The notes: generated by a model from the sequence alone, not told the origin. A stretch of DNA of 64,000 nt from Roseovarius sp. MMSF_3281 (GCF_030733685.1 NZ_JASHIM010000005.1:1-64000), one strand, 5' to 3'. Counted from the first letter of the stretch, positions 1 through 9,457 are shown. Numbers and translations are program-made.

Positions 1-78
1 GACACCGCTGCCGTCCGCCTTAACACGGACCTTCACGTTGTAGTCGATCACGCGTTTGACAGGCACTAGAACCTTCAC
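1..78 (-). CDS. etfB: Electron transfer flavoprotein subunit beta, N-terminal fragment
   Basis: This is the first 26 codons of a leftward gene that runs off the window. The translation starts [19 protein letters not shown], which I recognise as the conserved N-terminus of EtfB. The start is GTG at 78-76, with a GGAGGG ribosome site (complement of 86-91) seven bases upstream. EtfB pairs with EtfA to carry electrons from flavin dehydrogenases to ETF:quinone oxidoreductase. Its position beside a dimethylglycine/sarcosine-dehydrogenase-like gene is meaningful, because enzymes of that class and acyl-CoA dehydrogenases (one lies at 45-47 kb) use ETF as acceptor. Confidence 0.85.
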   Translation of the reverse strand, partial: MKVLVPVKRVIDYNVKVRVKADGSGV

Positions 79-358
79 CTTTGTTCCCTCCGTTGGACCC
101 AGATGTTCGATTTCAAGCAGCATGTTTTCTACAAAGTGAAAAATCAACTATAAAAGTTCACAAAGACGTTGTGAAGCGGGGCGGAGCACGCGCAAGCAGG
201 GGATCTCTGGTGATCCAGGCTTATCTCAGAGGGCAAAAGAGGGTGCAGGAGCATGATCACAAAAATAAAAATTTACTAACGAAAGTTCATCTTCTGTTGC
301 TGGCAGTTCCAGAGCTGGGCCATAATGCCGTCCCTGACCTATCGGGAGTACCTACTGT
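79..358. promoter_or_regulatory. Divergent intergenic region between etfB and the XRE-cupin regulator
   Basis: About 280 bases with no convincing reading frame. It must contain the promoters of leftward etfB and of the rightward regulator. Apart from the etfB ribosome site and a GGAG at about 343-346 before the regulator start, I see no distinctive operator or terminator. Confidence 0.4.
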
Positions 359-1009
359 ATGAAAAAGAAGACACCATCATTAGCAAGGTCCACAGCTCTA
401 CGAGGGCCAATCCAGTCCGAGCCCATTCAAGACTTGGATGATGTCCTGGAAGCCGGTGCCTTGGTTGGTCAGGAGATCAAGGATTTGAGGCGCGCAAGCA
501 ATGTGACGTTGAGTGAACTTTCGGATGCAACCGGTCTTTCAAAAGGGTATCTCAGTCAGATTGAGCGTTCGATTTCTTCACCTTCAATCAAGGCACTGCA
601 TTCGATCAGCCGCGCACTTGGTGTGAACATATCTTGGTTTTTCCCATCACCATCCGAAGACGATGATGAGTTCCGCGAGTTCGTCGTGCGCCGGGATAGG
701 CGCCGCAAGCTGGATTTCGAGAGCGGCATACGGGACGAGCTTCTTTCTCCGAATTTGGCGCGGGGAATCGAATTGTTGCGGTGCACTTTTCGCCCTCATT
801 CAGTCAGCGGAAAGGAAGACTACAGTCACAAGGGTGAAGAGGCCGGATTTGTCGCTTCTGGCAAACTTACTCTTTGGCTTAATGGCAAGGAGATCTCTCT
901 CGAGTCTGGTGACAGCTTTGCCTTCGAGAGTTCGATTCCGCACCGCTATGCCAATGAGAGCGATGAAGAAACGGTGATAATCTGGGCCATTTCACCACCG
1001 TCTTACTGA
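359..1009 (+). CDS. XRE-family transcriptional regulator with C-terminal cupin domain
   Basis: 216 aa. The first 40 residues form an extended tail. A helix-turn-helix XRE domain follows at roughly residues 42-95 (LRRASNVTLSELSDATGLSK, then YLSQIERS and PSIKALHSISRALGV), and a cupin_2 sensor domain lies at about 140-216 (HKGEEAGFVASGKL, SGDSFAFESSIPHRY). This architecture is typical of PuuR-like regulators that sense a small catabolite and usually repress a neighbouring catabolic operon. It lies 614 bp upstream of hyuAB in the same direction, so hyuAB is the obvious target. The start is a plain ATG with GGAG about 12 bases upstream, a slightly long spacing. The ligand is unknown. Confidence 0.9.
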   Translation: MKKKTPSLARSTALRGPIQSEPIQDLDDVLEAGALVGQEIKDLRRASNVTLSELSDATGLSKGYLSQIERSISSPSIKALHSISRALGVNISWFFPSPSEDDDEFREFVVRRDRRRKLDFESGIRDELLSPNLARGIELLRCTFRPHSVSGKEDYSHKGEEAGFVASGKLTLWLNGKEISLESGDSFAFESSIPHRYANESDEETVIIWAISPPSY

Positions 1010-1622
1010 GTATGAATAACGTTACAGAACGTTGGCGGTCTTGGTCTGGCCCCGATGATTCCGGGCGCCTATGTGTTAAGGTGGATTTGCAAAGATCCAT
1101 GACTTTGAGCGGCCCTGTCGGTGTCTATCAGGATCGAACTTGAACCGGTGAAAACTCCGAAATTGACCTCCTTGCGCGGGCTCTCTTTAGTTGATCACGT
1201 CACTTGATCAACCGGAAGGAGTGACCGGATTGGGCGACTGAGAGTTCGTCTGCAGGGCCGGAGAGGATGATGTCGCCCGGCGCCTGATGGCCCTGGCGAA
1301 GATCGGGCTTCTGATTGCGCCAGTCATAGCGGTTCTGACTCTGTCCTCTGACACTTACGACAAGGTTTCCTTTCTTCGCGGTCTGACACCATGACAGCGG
1401 CGGTGACCATCTGGGGTTCACTGCCGCTCAAGCTGTATCAGCCGAACCTGATGCTTTGCCCTCGCTAGGTTCAAGAACGCGAAAGAAGTGTTCTTACATA
1501 GTCTTATCCGACAATTGCCGTCGAAAAATGACCTTAAACAATACACCAAATAAAAAACTTGACATAAAATGATCAGTCAAGTGAACATATGATTATTAAA
1601 ATTCACAAGCAGGGAGAAACGT
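1010..1622. promoter_or_regulatory. hyuA upstream region with candidate operator
   Basis: 613 bases with no gene I can support. A plus-frame run at about 1245-1390 encodes a hydrophobic patch (LMALAKIGLLIAPVIAVL) that might be a relic of a membrane transporter, but it has no start or family match I can defend. Near hyuA there is a perfect 7-bp inverted repeat, ACTTGAC (1557-1563) and GTCAAGT (1576-1582), separated by 12 bases. The left arm overlaps a TTGACA hexamer at 1559-1564. It is a plausible operator for the XRE-cupin regulator. The ribosome site AGGGAG sits just before the hyuA ATG. Confidence 0.45.
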
Positions 1623-3644
1623 ATGTGGCGCGTAGGGATTGATGTTGGTGGAACTTTCACTGACTTCTTTGCATGGAACGAAGAGGACGGATCGTACAAG
1701 ACCGCGAAGGTCCTTACAACGAAGGATGACCGTTCGCGCGGTGTTCTCGATTCCATCGAAACAGCAGGTATTCCGTTTGACCAGATCTCATTTCTGATGC
1801 ACGGAACGACCACCGCAACAAATTCGCTTATTGAGCGTGACTACCCCGATGCGGCATTCGTCACAACCGAAGGGTTTCGGGACACGATCGAGATCGGACG
1901 TCAAAGCCGTAAGGCGCTGTATGACCCGTACCAGACCAAACCGCAGCCTCTGATCCGTCGTCGCCATCGATTCACAATCGATGAACGCATGTCTGCCAAA
2001 GGCGAAGTGCGCCGGGAACTTCAAGACGAGGCCGCGCGGGAGATCGCACGGGAGATCAAGGCACGGGGCTATGGTTCAGTCGGCATCGGGTTCATTAACT
2101 CGTATGCCAATGACGCGCATGAAAGAAAGATGCGGGACATCCTTCTCGAAGAGGTGCCCGAGGTACATGTCGTCATGTCGTCCGACACTCGCCCGGTTTT
2201 CCGAGAGCATGGCCGGTTCACGACAACGGCGATTCGCGCCTGTCTTATGCCGATCATGACGCATTACTTCGACCGCCTGTCGGAGGTTCTCGCGGAACGA
2301 GGCTTCGTCGGAAAGCTGCTTATTCTCAAAAGCAACGGCGGCGTCATGGGGGCGCAAAACGCCAAGCTTCGCCCCGAGGAATTGATTGAATCGGGGCCGG
2401 CAGGCGGCGTCGCCTATGCCTCTTATCTTTCCAGCCATGCCGATTTTGAAAACATCATCCATACCGATGTTGGGGGCACCAGCTTCGATGTGTCCATCGT
2501 CGAGAAGGGTGAGGGACTCATCACCCGCGATCATGAGTTGGAATGGGAAGTTCCGGTTGCTGTGCCGATGCTTGATATCCACTCTGTCGGCGCGGGCGGC
2601 GGCTCCATCGGTTGGGTCGACGAGGGTGGATCGTTGCGGATGGGGCCGCAATCGGCGGGCTCGACACCTGGTCCAGCCTGCTATGGCCGTGGCGGAACGG
2701 AGCCGACCATCACGGACGCCAACCTCGTTCTTGGCCGCCTGAATCCGTCGCTCAGCGACAAGTTCGAACTGGACAAGGCGGCGGCCGAAGCTGCCATTGA
2801 TCGCCTGGCCGAGAAAATCGGGCTGTCGCGACTGGAAACGGCTGACGGCATGATCAAGATTTCCTGCGAAACCATGGCGCAGGCCGTGAAAGGCGTGGTG
2901 GTTGCCAGGGCGCGCGACCCGCGCGACTTTGTCCTCGCCAGCTTCGGCGGTGCGGGGCCGATGCATGCTTGCTTCGTTGCCCAGGCGATGAGCATTCCGC
3001 AGGTGGTGATTCCGGGTGCCGCCGGTGTGGCTTCGGCATTCGGTGCCACTGCCATGGATATGCGCCATGATATCGAAACCTTCCACTATGCGGCGCTTGG
3101 CGAAGTCAAGGTGGCCGATCTGAACCGGCTTTACGATCAGATCGAAGCGGATGCGCGCAAGCGTCTTGCCGCGGACGGCATATCCGACGACAACATGGAG
3201 CTGCGCCGCACGGCACAGATGCGTTATGTGGGCCAGACATACGAGGTGGAAACCGACATCCCCTCTGGCGAACTGACCGACTTGCACATTCCACAGATTG
3301 CGATGGCGTTCCATGCCGCGCATGAAAAGGAATACGGCGTATCGAACGAAGCTTTCGAAATTGCCTTCGTGTCTCTCAGCGTCACTGCGGTCGGCAAGAT
3401 GAAAGAGCCGCCGGTTTATGATTTCGGTGGCCAGAAGTCGGTCGAAAGCCATGCCACGCGGCCTGTCTATTTTGATGAAATCTGGCACGACGCCGACCTT
3501 TACGACGGCAAGAATATTGCCCCGGGCGCCAAAATGCAGGGCCCCGCTGTTGTCGAGTATCTCGACTCGATCGCCGTCATTCCGCCGAACTGCTCCGGCG
3601 AAGTCGACAAAAGCGGCAACCTTGTTGTCACCATCGGGAATTGA
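1623..3644 (+). CDS. hyuA: Hydantoinase/oxoprolinase family protein, alpha subunit (HyuA)
   Basis: 673 aa, full length for the family. The N-terminus has the hydantoinase-A ATP-binding signature GIDVGGTFTDF (residues 5-15). Other family blocks are HGTTTATNSLIER, ESGPAGGV, DVGGTSFDVS, SVGAGGGSIGW and FGGAGPMHA. With HyuB this family opens cyclic amides (N-methylhydantoin, hydantoin, 5-oxoproline) in an ATP-dependent reaction; acetone and acetophenone carboxylases are distant relatives. It is followed 11 bases later by hyuB, clearly co-transcribed. Substrate cannot be read from sequence. The downstream sarcosine/dimethylglycine-dehydrogenase-like gene favours an N-methylated cyclic amide such as N-methylhydantoin, but that is inference. 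Confidence 0.92.
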   Translation: MWRVGIDVGGTFTDFFAWNEEDGSYKTAKVLTTKDDRSRGVLDSIETAGIPFDQISFLMHGTTTATNSLIERDYPDAAFVTTEGFRDTIEIGRQSRKALYDPYQTKPQPLIRRRHRFTIDERMSAKGEVRRELQDEAAREIAREIKARGYGSVGIGFINSYANDAHERKMRDILLEEVPEVHVVMSSDTRPVFREHGRFTTTAIRACLMPIMTHYFDRLSEVLAERGFVGKLLILKSNGGVMGAQNAKLRPEELIESGPAGGVAYASYLSSHADFENIIHTDVGGTSFDVSIVEKGEGLITRDHELEWEVPVAVPMLDIHSVGAGGGSIGWVDEGGSLRMGPQSAGSTPGPACYGRGGTEPTITDANLVLGRLNPSLSDKFELDKAAAEAAIDRLAEKIGLSRLETADGMIKISCETMAQAVKGVVVARARDPRDFVLASFGGAGPMHACFVAQAMSIPQVVIPGAAGVASAFGATAMDMRHDIETFHYAALGEVKVADLNRLYDQIEADARKRLAADGISDDNMELRRTAQMRYVGQTYEVETDIPSGELTDLHIPQIAMAFHAAHEKEYGVSNEAFEIAFVSLSVTAVGKMKEPPVYDFGGQKSVESHATRPVYFDEIWHDADLYDGKNIAPGAKMQGPAVVEYLDSIAVIPPNCSGEVDKSGNLVVTIGN

Positions 3645-3655
3645 GGAGAATAACC

Positions 3656-5428
3656 ATGTCTACCGAAACCAAAGGACGCTTCGGCGATGTTGACGCCGTT
3701 ACTTTCGAAGTGCTGCGCAATACGTTTGAATATGCGTGCAACCGAATGTCCACGATCATGCAACGCACATCGTTCTCGCCGATCCTGGCCGATATTCTTG
3801 ACTTCTCAAACGCGGTTTACGACCCCGAGCTGCGCCTTCTGGCGCAGGCTGCAAACTGTCCTGTTCACTTGGCGGCGATGCAATATAGCGCCGACGCGGC
3901 GGCCCGGAAGTACCCCATCGAGACCATGAAGCCGGGCGATATTTATGCGTTGAACGATCCTTACCAGGGTGGCACGCATACCAACGATATCACCTTCATC
4001 ATGCCGGTCTTCTATGAAGAGGAAGTGCTTGGCTTTGCGGTGAGCCGCGGTCACTGGATGGACCTGGGTGGCGGTGCTGCGGGTGGGATGTCTTTCTCGA
4101 CCCACGTGGCCGCCGAGGGACTGCGCATCCCGCCGATCAAGCTCTATGAGAACTATGAAATCAATCCCGATTTCCTGGCCATCATCATGAACAACACGCG
4201 GACCCCTTTCTTCATCGAAGGCGATCTTCAGGCGCATCTGGGGGCGTTGCGGGCCGCTGAGCAGGAGTTGCAGCGTGCCGCCCGGCGTTATGGTTTGCAG
4301 ACGGTGAAAGCCGCGATGAAGGAGCTGATCGGGTATACCGAACGCATCATCCGCAAGTCGATCGAAGAGATTCCCGACGGTGTCTACTATGCCGAGGATT
4401 TCGCTGATACCGATGGCTTCTCGCCCGATCCGGTAAAGGTCGCGGTGCAGCTGACTGTCAAGGAATCGAACATCCATGTCGACTTCAACGGTTCGGACCC
4501 GACCTGCAAAGGCTCGATCAATTCTCCTTACGCCAATACGGCATCAGCGGCGTACTACTCGCTTCAGTTTTTCCTTGCGCCACACGCCCCATCGAATGCC
4601 GGGATGTTCGTGCCAATCACGCTTGATATTCCGGAAGGAACCTGGCTGAATCCGCAATGGCCTGCACCGACGATCGGCTGCACCACTCTAACCTCGTCCA
4701 AGATTACCAGCGCGATCTGGCAAGCTCTAGCTCAGGCGATTCCAGATCGTGTTACCGGCTCTACTTGCTCTGAGGCCAACTGGTTTGTCTCTTCCACTAA
4801 GGATGCGGAAGGAAATGCCAACGTCTTTTCCGACCTGCCAGCCGGTGGCTGGGGTGGCACACCCTATAATGATGGAATGAGTGTCACGATGGATCCTCTG
4901 GGGAATTGTATGAACATGATGGCGGAGACAGCAGAGCTCTTATTTCCAATCGAATATGATGCATACGAATTGCGAGCCGATAGCGCCGGGGCTGGCAAAT
5001 TTCGTGGCGGCCTAGGCGCCAAGTTCAAGGTGCGCTTCCTCTGCGAGGGAGAGATGAACATGGAAACTTCGCGCACCCGCGAAGGCAGCCCGGGCGTGAA
5101 TGGAGGACTGCGCAGCGATGTGCAGCGCTCCAAGCATCTCTATCCGGATGGACGCGAGATCGTGATCGGTGGTCTAACCGAAAACGGTGATTGGCGAAGC
5201 CCCCTTCTGTCCAGCCATCCTTTCGAATACGACGAGGTGTTTCAATTCGAAAGCACCGGTGGCGGCGGCTGGGGGAATCCTCACGAACGGCCTGCCCAGA
5301 AGGTCCTGGACGACGTTCTGGACGGGTATGTGTCCATCGAACACGCAAGGGACGCATACGGTGTCGTGATCGATTCCGAGACCATGACGCTGAATGAAGC
5401 TGAAACGGCGCGACTGCGCACCGCCTAG
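3656..5428 (+). CDS. hyuB: Hydantoinase B/oxoprolinase family protein, beta subunit (HyuB)
   Basis: 590 aa from the ATG at 3656, which follows a GAGGAG ribosome site overlapping the end of hyuA. An in-frame start 15 bases earlier lies inside hyuA and is less likely. Family blocks are visible: RTSFSPILADILDFSNAVYD, NDPYQGGTHTNDITF, the Gly-rich run GGGAAGGMSF, RGGLGAKF and the C-terminal GGGGWGNP. It is the catalytic partner of HyuA in ATP-dependent ring opening. Length and motifs are intact, so the enzyme is probably functional. Confidence 0.93.
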   Translation: MSTETKGRFGDVDAVTFEVLRNTFEYACNRMSTIMQRTSFSPILADILDFSNAVYDPELRLLAQAANCPVHLAAMQYSADAAARKYPIETMKPGDIYALNDPYQGGTHTNDITFIMPVFYEEEVLGFAVSRGHWMDLGGGAAGGMSFSTHVAAEGLRIPPIKLYENYEINPDFLAIIMNNTRTPFFIEGDLQAHLGALRAAEQELQRAARRYGLQTVKAAMKELIGYTERIIRKSIEEIPDGVYYAEDFADTDGFSPDPVKVAVQLTVKESNIHVDFNGSDPTCKGSINSPYANTASAAYYSLQFFLAPHAPSNAGMFVPITLDIPEGTWLNPQWPAPTIGCTTLTSSKITSAIWQALAQAIPDRVTGSTCSEANWFVSSTKDAEGNANVFSDLPAGGWGGTPYNDGMSVTMDPLGNCMNMMAETAELLFPIEYDAYELRADSAGAGKFRGGLGAKFKVRFLCEGEMNMETSRTREGSPGVNGGLRSDVQRSKHLYPDGREIVIGGLTENGDWRSPLLSSHPFEYDEVFQFESTGGGGWGNPHERPAQKVLDDVLDGYVSIEHARDAYGVVIDSETMTLNEAETARLRTA

Positions 5429-5437
5429 CGAATACCC

Positions 5438-5460
5438 GGCACCCCATGCTCTGGGGTGCC
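5438..5460. terminator. Hairpin downstream of hyuB
   Basis: Perfect inverted repeat GGCACCCC (5438-5445) and GGGGTGCC (5453-5460) with a 7-base loop, ten bases after the hyuB stop. No T-run follows, so it may act as an mRNA stabiliser or partial attenuator between hyuB and the flavoprotein gene rather than a strong terminator. Confidence 0.5.
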
Positions 5461-5547
5461 GCCCTCTTCAAAAACTCTGAGAAAAACGACACGGGGCGCC
5501 CGCGGATCGGCACCTGCCCAGGTGCCTAAAGAATAGGAGCTACAGTC

Positions 5548-7992
5548 ATGAGCATTCCAAATACAGCAGATGTGGTTATCGTCGGCGGCGGCGTAGCGGG
5601 CTGTTCCATCGCGTATCACCTGACCAAGCTGGGGATTGCCGATGTCGTCTTGTGTGATCGAAAGCAGCTGACGAGCGGCACGACCTGGCATGCGGCCGGG
5701 TTGGTGACGCAGCTCCGCGCCACGCGCAACATGACGGAGCTTGCAAAATATACGGGTGAGTTATTTCGCGAATTGGAAACCGAAACGGGGCAGGCGACAG
5801 GTTTCAAACAAAACGGCGCTCTGCGTCTGGCCACGCATGACGCTCGTTTCGAAGAACTGAAACGCGGTGTTTCGATGGCCAGAAATTTCGGTCTGGAAGC
5901 GGATGTCATTTCCGCGGGCGAGGTCTGCGAACGCTGGCCATTGGTCGAGGCCGAAGATATTGTTGGTGGCATTTGGATGCCTAACGACGGGCAGGTTAAC
6001 CCGGCTGACGTGACGATGGCGATGGCAAAGGGCGCGCGTATGCGCGGCGCCAGAATTTTCGAGCATACCCCGGTTGAAAGCCTGATCGTCGAGAACGGAA
6101 AGGTGCGGGGCGTGAAGCTTTCCGATGGCGAGATCCGGGCCGATCGCGTCGTCATCGCAGGCGGTATGTGGTCGCGCGAGTTCGCGGCGCAAAACGGCGT
6201 CTCCCTTCCGCTTCACGCCGCAGAGCATTTCTACATCGTGACCGAACAGATGCCTGAGCTATCTCGTGAATTGCCAGTACTGTTCGTCGCTGACGAGTGT
6301 TCCTATTACAAGGAAGACGCTGGCAAGCTCCTTTTGGGGTGCTTCGAGCCCGAAGCGAAACCCTGGGGGCATCAGGGCATCCCCGACGATTTCTGCTTCG
6401 ACAGCCTGCCCGAGGATTTCGACCATTTTGAGCCGATTCTCGACATGGCCGTCAAACGCGTACCTGCGTTGGCCAATGCCGGTATCCAGCTGTTTTTCAA
6501 CGGTCCGGAAAGCTTCACGCCCGATGACCGCTATCTTCTGGGAGAGACGCCCGAGGTTGAGGGGTTGTTCTGCGCCTGCGGGTTCAACTCGGTCGGGATT
6601 CTGTCGTCCGGCGGCGTCGGCAAGGCGCTGGCGGATTGGATCAACGACGGACATCCGCCGATGGAACTGGCCGATGTCGACGTGCGTCGGATGCATTACT
6701 GGCAATCGAACAAGAGCTACCTCTTCGACCGAACCAAGGAAACGCTGGGCTTGCTCTACAAGATGCACTGGCCCTACCAGCAATACGAGACCGCGCGCAA
6801 CGTGCGCCACAGCCCGTTTCACGACCGCCTCGTTTCCCTTGGGGCCTCGATGACCGAAGCGGCGGGCTATGAGCGCCCGGGCTTTTTCGCGCGCGACGGA
6901 CGTTCGACCGAGATCGGTTATTCCTTCGGCCCGCAAAGTTGGTTCGAAGACGCGCGTGCGGAATGTTTGGACACGCAAACGGCCGTGACCCTGTTCGACC
7001 AAAGTTGTTATGTGAAATTTCGGGTCGAGGGCCGAGACGCTTGCCGCATCCTCAACAACGTGTCAGCTGGCAATGTCGATGTTGCCGTGGGCAAGGTCGT
7101 CTACACCCAGTGGCTCAACCCCCGCGGAGGGATCGAGGCGGATGTCACAATCACCCGGCTTTCGGAAACCGCCTATCTGGTCGTGACTATCGCCGCCAGC
7201 CAAACGCGCGATCTGTCGTGGCTGCGCCGGCACATCCCCGACGATGCGGCTGTCGTTGTTACCGATGTCACGCCCGGCCTGCCCATGCTGGCGCTTATGG
7301 GGCCCAAGTCCCGCGCGCTGCTTGAGAAGGTTTCCGGTGCCGACCTGTCGAATGCCGCCTTCCCGTTCGGGACGAGCCAGGAGATTGCGGTCGGATATGC
7401 GACCGTCAGGGCAAGCCGGCTGACCTTTGTTGGCGAACTTGGTTGGGAGCTTTATGTTCCGGCGGATTTCGCGGTCCACGTCTTCGACAAGATCGTGGAG
7501 GCCGGTCAGGAATTTGGTCTTAGCCATGCCGGGTTCTTCGCGCTCAACAGCCTTCGAATTGAAAAAGGCTATCGGCACTGGGGTCACGATATCGGTGAAG
7601 AAGATACCCCGATCCAAGCCGGTCTTTCCTTTGCCGTGGACTATGCAAAAACTGACTTCATTGGCCGTGATGCTCTTTTGGCTGCTCGAGACGCTGGTGT
7701 GCCGAAAAAGCGTCTTGTGCAATTCCAACTGCCTGAGGAATGTCGAAAGATGCTCTATCACGAAGAGCCCATCTACAAGGATGGAAAGATCATCGGGTCA
7801 ATTACATCTGGTGGGTATGGACACAGGCTCGATCGGTCGATGGGCATGGGCTACATCCATAGCGCCGATGGCGTCACCCGTGACTTCGTGAACTCGGGCG
7901 GATTCGAGATTGAGATTGCTTGTGAACGGTATCAGGCAATGGCCTCGCTTTCGCCTTTCCTGGATCCAAAGAATGAGAGGATCAAGGTGTAG
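5548..7992 (+). CDS. Sarcosine/dimethylglycine-dehydrogenase-like FAD protein with GcvT domains
   Basis: 814 aa. The N-terminal DAO-type FAD domain has VVIVGGGVAGCSIAYHL (residues 9-25), and TTWHAAGLV carries His48, at the position of the histidine that binds FAD covalently in dimethylglycine dehydrogenase. After the FAD_MID region (about residues 370-430), a GcvT aminomethyltransferase domain starts near 435 (GFFARDGRSTEIGY, CYVKFRVEGRD, GELGWELYVP) and a GCV_T_C domain ends the protein. The family oxidatively demethylates N-methyl amino acids, passes electrons to ETF, and hands the one-carbon unit to tetrahydrofolate. AGGAG precedes the ATG. It follows hyuAB by 119 bp, consistent with demethylating a product of ring opening. 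Exact substrate is not determined. Confidence 0.9.
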   Translation: MSIPNTADVVIVGGGVAGCSIAYHLTKLGIADVVLCDRKQLTSGTTWHAAGLVTQLRATRNMTELAKYTGELFRELETETGQATGFKQNGALRLATHDARFEELKRGVSMARNFGLEADVISAGEVCERWPLVEAEDIVGGIWMPNDGQVNPADVTMAMAKGARMRGARIFEHTPVESLIVENGKVRGVKLSDGEIRADRVVIAGGMWSREFAAQNGVSLPLHAAEHFYIVTEQMPELSRELPVLFVADECSYYKEDAGKLLLGCFEPEAKPWGHQGIPDDFCFDSLPEDFDHFEPILDMAVKRVPALANAGIQLFFNGPESFTPDDRYLLGETPEVEGLFCACGFNSVGILSSGGVGKALADWINDGHPPMELADVDVRRMHYWQSNKSYLFDRTKETLGLLYKMHWPYQQYETARNVRHSPFHDRLVSLGASMTEAAGYERPGFFARDGRSTEIGYSFGPQSWFEDARAECLDTQTAVTLFDQSCYVKFRVEGRDACRILNNVSAGNVDVAVGKVVYTQWLNPRGGIEADVTITRLSETAYLVVTIAASQTRDLSWLRRHIPDDAAVVVTDVTPGLPMLALMGPKSRALLEKVSGADLSNAAFPFGTSQEIAVGYATVRASRLTFVGELGWELYVPADFAVHVFDKIVEAGQEFGLSHAGFFALNSLRIEKGYRHWGHDIGEEDTPIQAGLSFAVDYAKTDFIGRDALLAARDAGVPKKRLVQFQLPEECRKMLYHEEPIYKDGKIIGSITSGGYGHRLDRSMGMGYIHSADGVTRDFVNSGGFEIEIACERYQAMASLSPFLDPKNERIKV

Positions 7993-7995
7993 ATA

Positions 7996-8190
7996 GTGAA
8001 TGGCCGAGATGACGAGAATGGTACAGCGGGTTCAGGTCTGCTGTCCCGCCCCGTTTTGATCGGCTGTCTTATCAACGGTTGCATGGGTGTCATGTATGCT
8101 TGGAGCCTTTTCCTGTTGCCGATTGAACGGGATATTGGCCTGAGCCGGGCCGAGTTGAGCTTGCTCCCATCTCTGGCGCTCGTGTTCCGA
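7996..8190 (+). pseudogene. Truncated MFS transporter (OFA-like), N-terminal fragment
   Basis: Starting at GTG 7996, four bases after the flavoprotein stop, the translation contains VLIGCLINGCMGVMYAWSLF and LLPIERDIGLSRAELSLLPS, the first membrane segments of an oxalate/formate-antiporter-like MFS protein. Similarity ends near 8190 after only about 65 residues. There the sequence changes into an IS6-type transposase relic on the other strand. It was probably the uptake or efflux permease of the hyu operon and is now inactive. Confidence 0.75.
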
Positions 8191-8290
8191 CGCGACTGGA
8201 GCAGGATATCCAGTATTTCGCCATTGGCGCCGACCGCCCGCCAGAGCCAGTACTTCCTTCCATTCCAACGAAAGGATCACCCCATCACAC
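8190..8290 (-). mobile_element. IS6-family transposase relic
   Basis: The minus strand reads KYWLWRAVGANGEILDILLQ followed by SRR, the conserved DDE-core block of IS6/IS26-type transposases (compare HWLWRAVDQEGFVLDVLVQ at 62.8 kb here). Only about 30 codons remain, without ends. It abuts the broken MFS gene at about 8190 and the 3' end of the GlxA-type regulator, so it marks the event that truncated the transporter. Confidence 0.75.
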
Positions 8291-8305
8291 GCTGGGATCA
8301 AACAC

Positions 8306-9307
8306 CTAGGGCGAAAGCGGTGTCTTAGCCCGGTAGAGCGCGCGGTATCTGCGCGGCGTTACCTTGAACCGCGACTTGAACTGACGGCAGAAATGCGCGG
8401 TATCGGAAAAGCCCAGTTCGTAGCCAGCCTCGGTCATGGTGATGTTTCGTTCCAGAAGCAGCCGGCTTGCAAGGTCGAGGCGAATTCCGAGCCAAAAAGC
8501 GGCTGGCGCGGCGTCCATGTCATTCTTGAATCTGCGTGTCAGCCTGGTGCGCGTTGTCGCCAGCCTGTCGGCAAGTTCGGTTACAGGAAACGGCGTTGCG
8601 ACGTTCGATTCCATAAGGCGGACCGCGTTTTTTACCAAGTCCGAGGCGGTGTCCAGGCGTTCCTGGTACGGGCGCTTGGGAACGTAGTTCCGGGGGTTCT
8701 CATAGTTGAACAGCAGGTAGTCGAACGCCTTGAATGTCCGGCTTGGGTTGCTTGAGTGCCGGATGATGTGGCCGGCCACGTCCAGCGACAGGACACCGCC
8801 CGGGCAGGTGATGAGGTTGCCCTCCATGCAGTAGCTTCCTTGCGTCACGGGGCGCGTCGTCGGATACCGGTTGACGAAGGCGCGCAGGACGTTGGGATGG
8901 ATCGCGCAACTCTTGCCGTCGAGCAACCCCGCCTCGGCAAGAAGGAACGAGCCGGTGCACAGGCCGATGACCATCCGGTTTTGCGCATGCGCCGCGCGCA
9001 GGAGGTCGACAAGCTCGGGCCGTACTTGTCCAAGCGACCCGAGCAGCCCGCCGCAAACGACGATGCAGTCATAATCCACGATGCTCTCCAGCGCGATCGT
9101 GGGCGCGACGGGCAGGCCCGCGCTGGACATCAGCGGGGCCTTTGACGCGCTGGCGTAATCCCATCTGAACAGGATCTGTTTGCTTCGATCGTCATGGTCT
9201 GCCGCCAGGCGCAACGCGTCGGCGAAACACGACATCGGAGTCTGCGTGAAACTGGGGCACAGCACCAGTGCGACGTGAAGGTAGACAAGGCCTTGCGAGT
9301 CGATCAT
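8306..9307 (-). CDS. GlxA-family transcriptional regulator (DJ-1/PfpI + AraC HTH)
   Basis: 333 aa. The N-terminal DJ-1/PfpI-like domain (about residues 10-180) includes DYDCIVVCGGLLGSL and MVIGLCTGSFLLAEAGLLDG. The C-terminal AraC-type HTH domain (about 230-325) includes FPVTELADRLATTRTRLTRR and EAGYELGFSDTAHFCRQFKS. GlxA-type proteins such as GbdR and CdhR activate catabolism of quaternary amines, sarcosine or dimethylglycine-type compounds. The divergent gene at 9458 encodes a TMADH-like enzyme, a likely target, which fits the N-methylamine theme. Start chosen at the ATG with AAGAGAG upstream. Confidence 0.9.
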   Translation of the reverse strand: MIDSQGLVYLHVALVLCPSFTQTPMSCFADALRLAADHDDRSKQILFRWDYASASKAPLMSSAGLPVAPTIALESIVDYDCIVVCGGLLGSLGQVRPELVDLLRAAHAQNRMVIGLCTGSFLLAEAGLLDGKSCAIHPNVLRAFVNRYPTTRPVTQGSYCMEGNLITCPGGVLSLDVAGHIIRHSSNPSRTFKAFDYLLFNYENPRNYVPKRPYQERLDTASDLVKNAVRLMESNVATPFPVTELADRLATTRTRLTRRFKNDMDAAPAAFWLGIRLDLASRLLLERNITMTEAGYELGFSDTAHFCRQFKSRFKVTPRRYRALYRAKTPLSP

Positions 9308-9457
9308 GTGGCTCTCTTCTTTGACTCAAATTTACAGAAAAAACGATCAAAAATGCAATTATTCATCTGATGTTCAGGTAAATTATCGTTCGTCGGTCGG
9401 CCTCCTATCCGGCGACGACCCACGCCTCAACACGCTTTCTAGGATCAACAGGTTGCC
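9308..9457. promoter_or_regulatory. Divergent promoter region, GlxA regulator / OYE-like oxidoreductase
   Basis: 150 AT-rich bases (for example TTTACAGAAAAAACGATCAAA at 9330-9350) between two divergent genes, so both promoters and the binding site of the regulator should lie here. No strong palindrome stands out. Confidence 0.45.

Noticed and set aside
1200..1421. 73-residue minus frame and a hydrophobic plus frame upstream of hyuA
   Set aside because: Neither has a ribosome site or a family match I can defend; could be remote relics but unsupported.
2076..3488. 470-residue open frame on the minus strand within hyuA
   Set aside because: Antisense shadow of a high-GC gene; composition is low-complexity His/Arg-rich and no domain is recognisable, while hyuA is intact on the plus strand.
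8188..8328. C-terminal 47 residues of the 110-residue frame from 7996 as genuine protein
   Set aside because: They are the antisense of an IS6 transposase block and show no MFS similarity.
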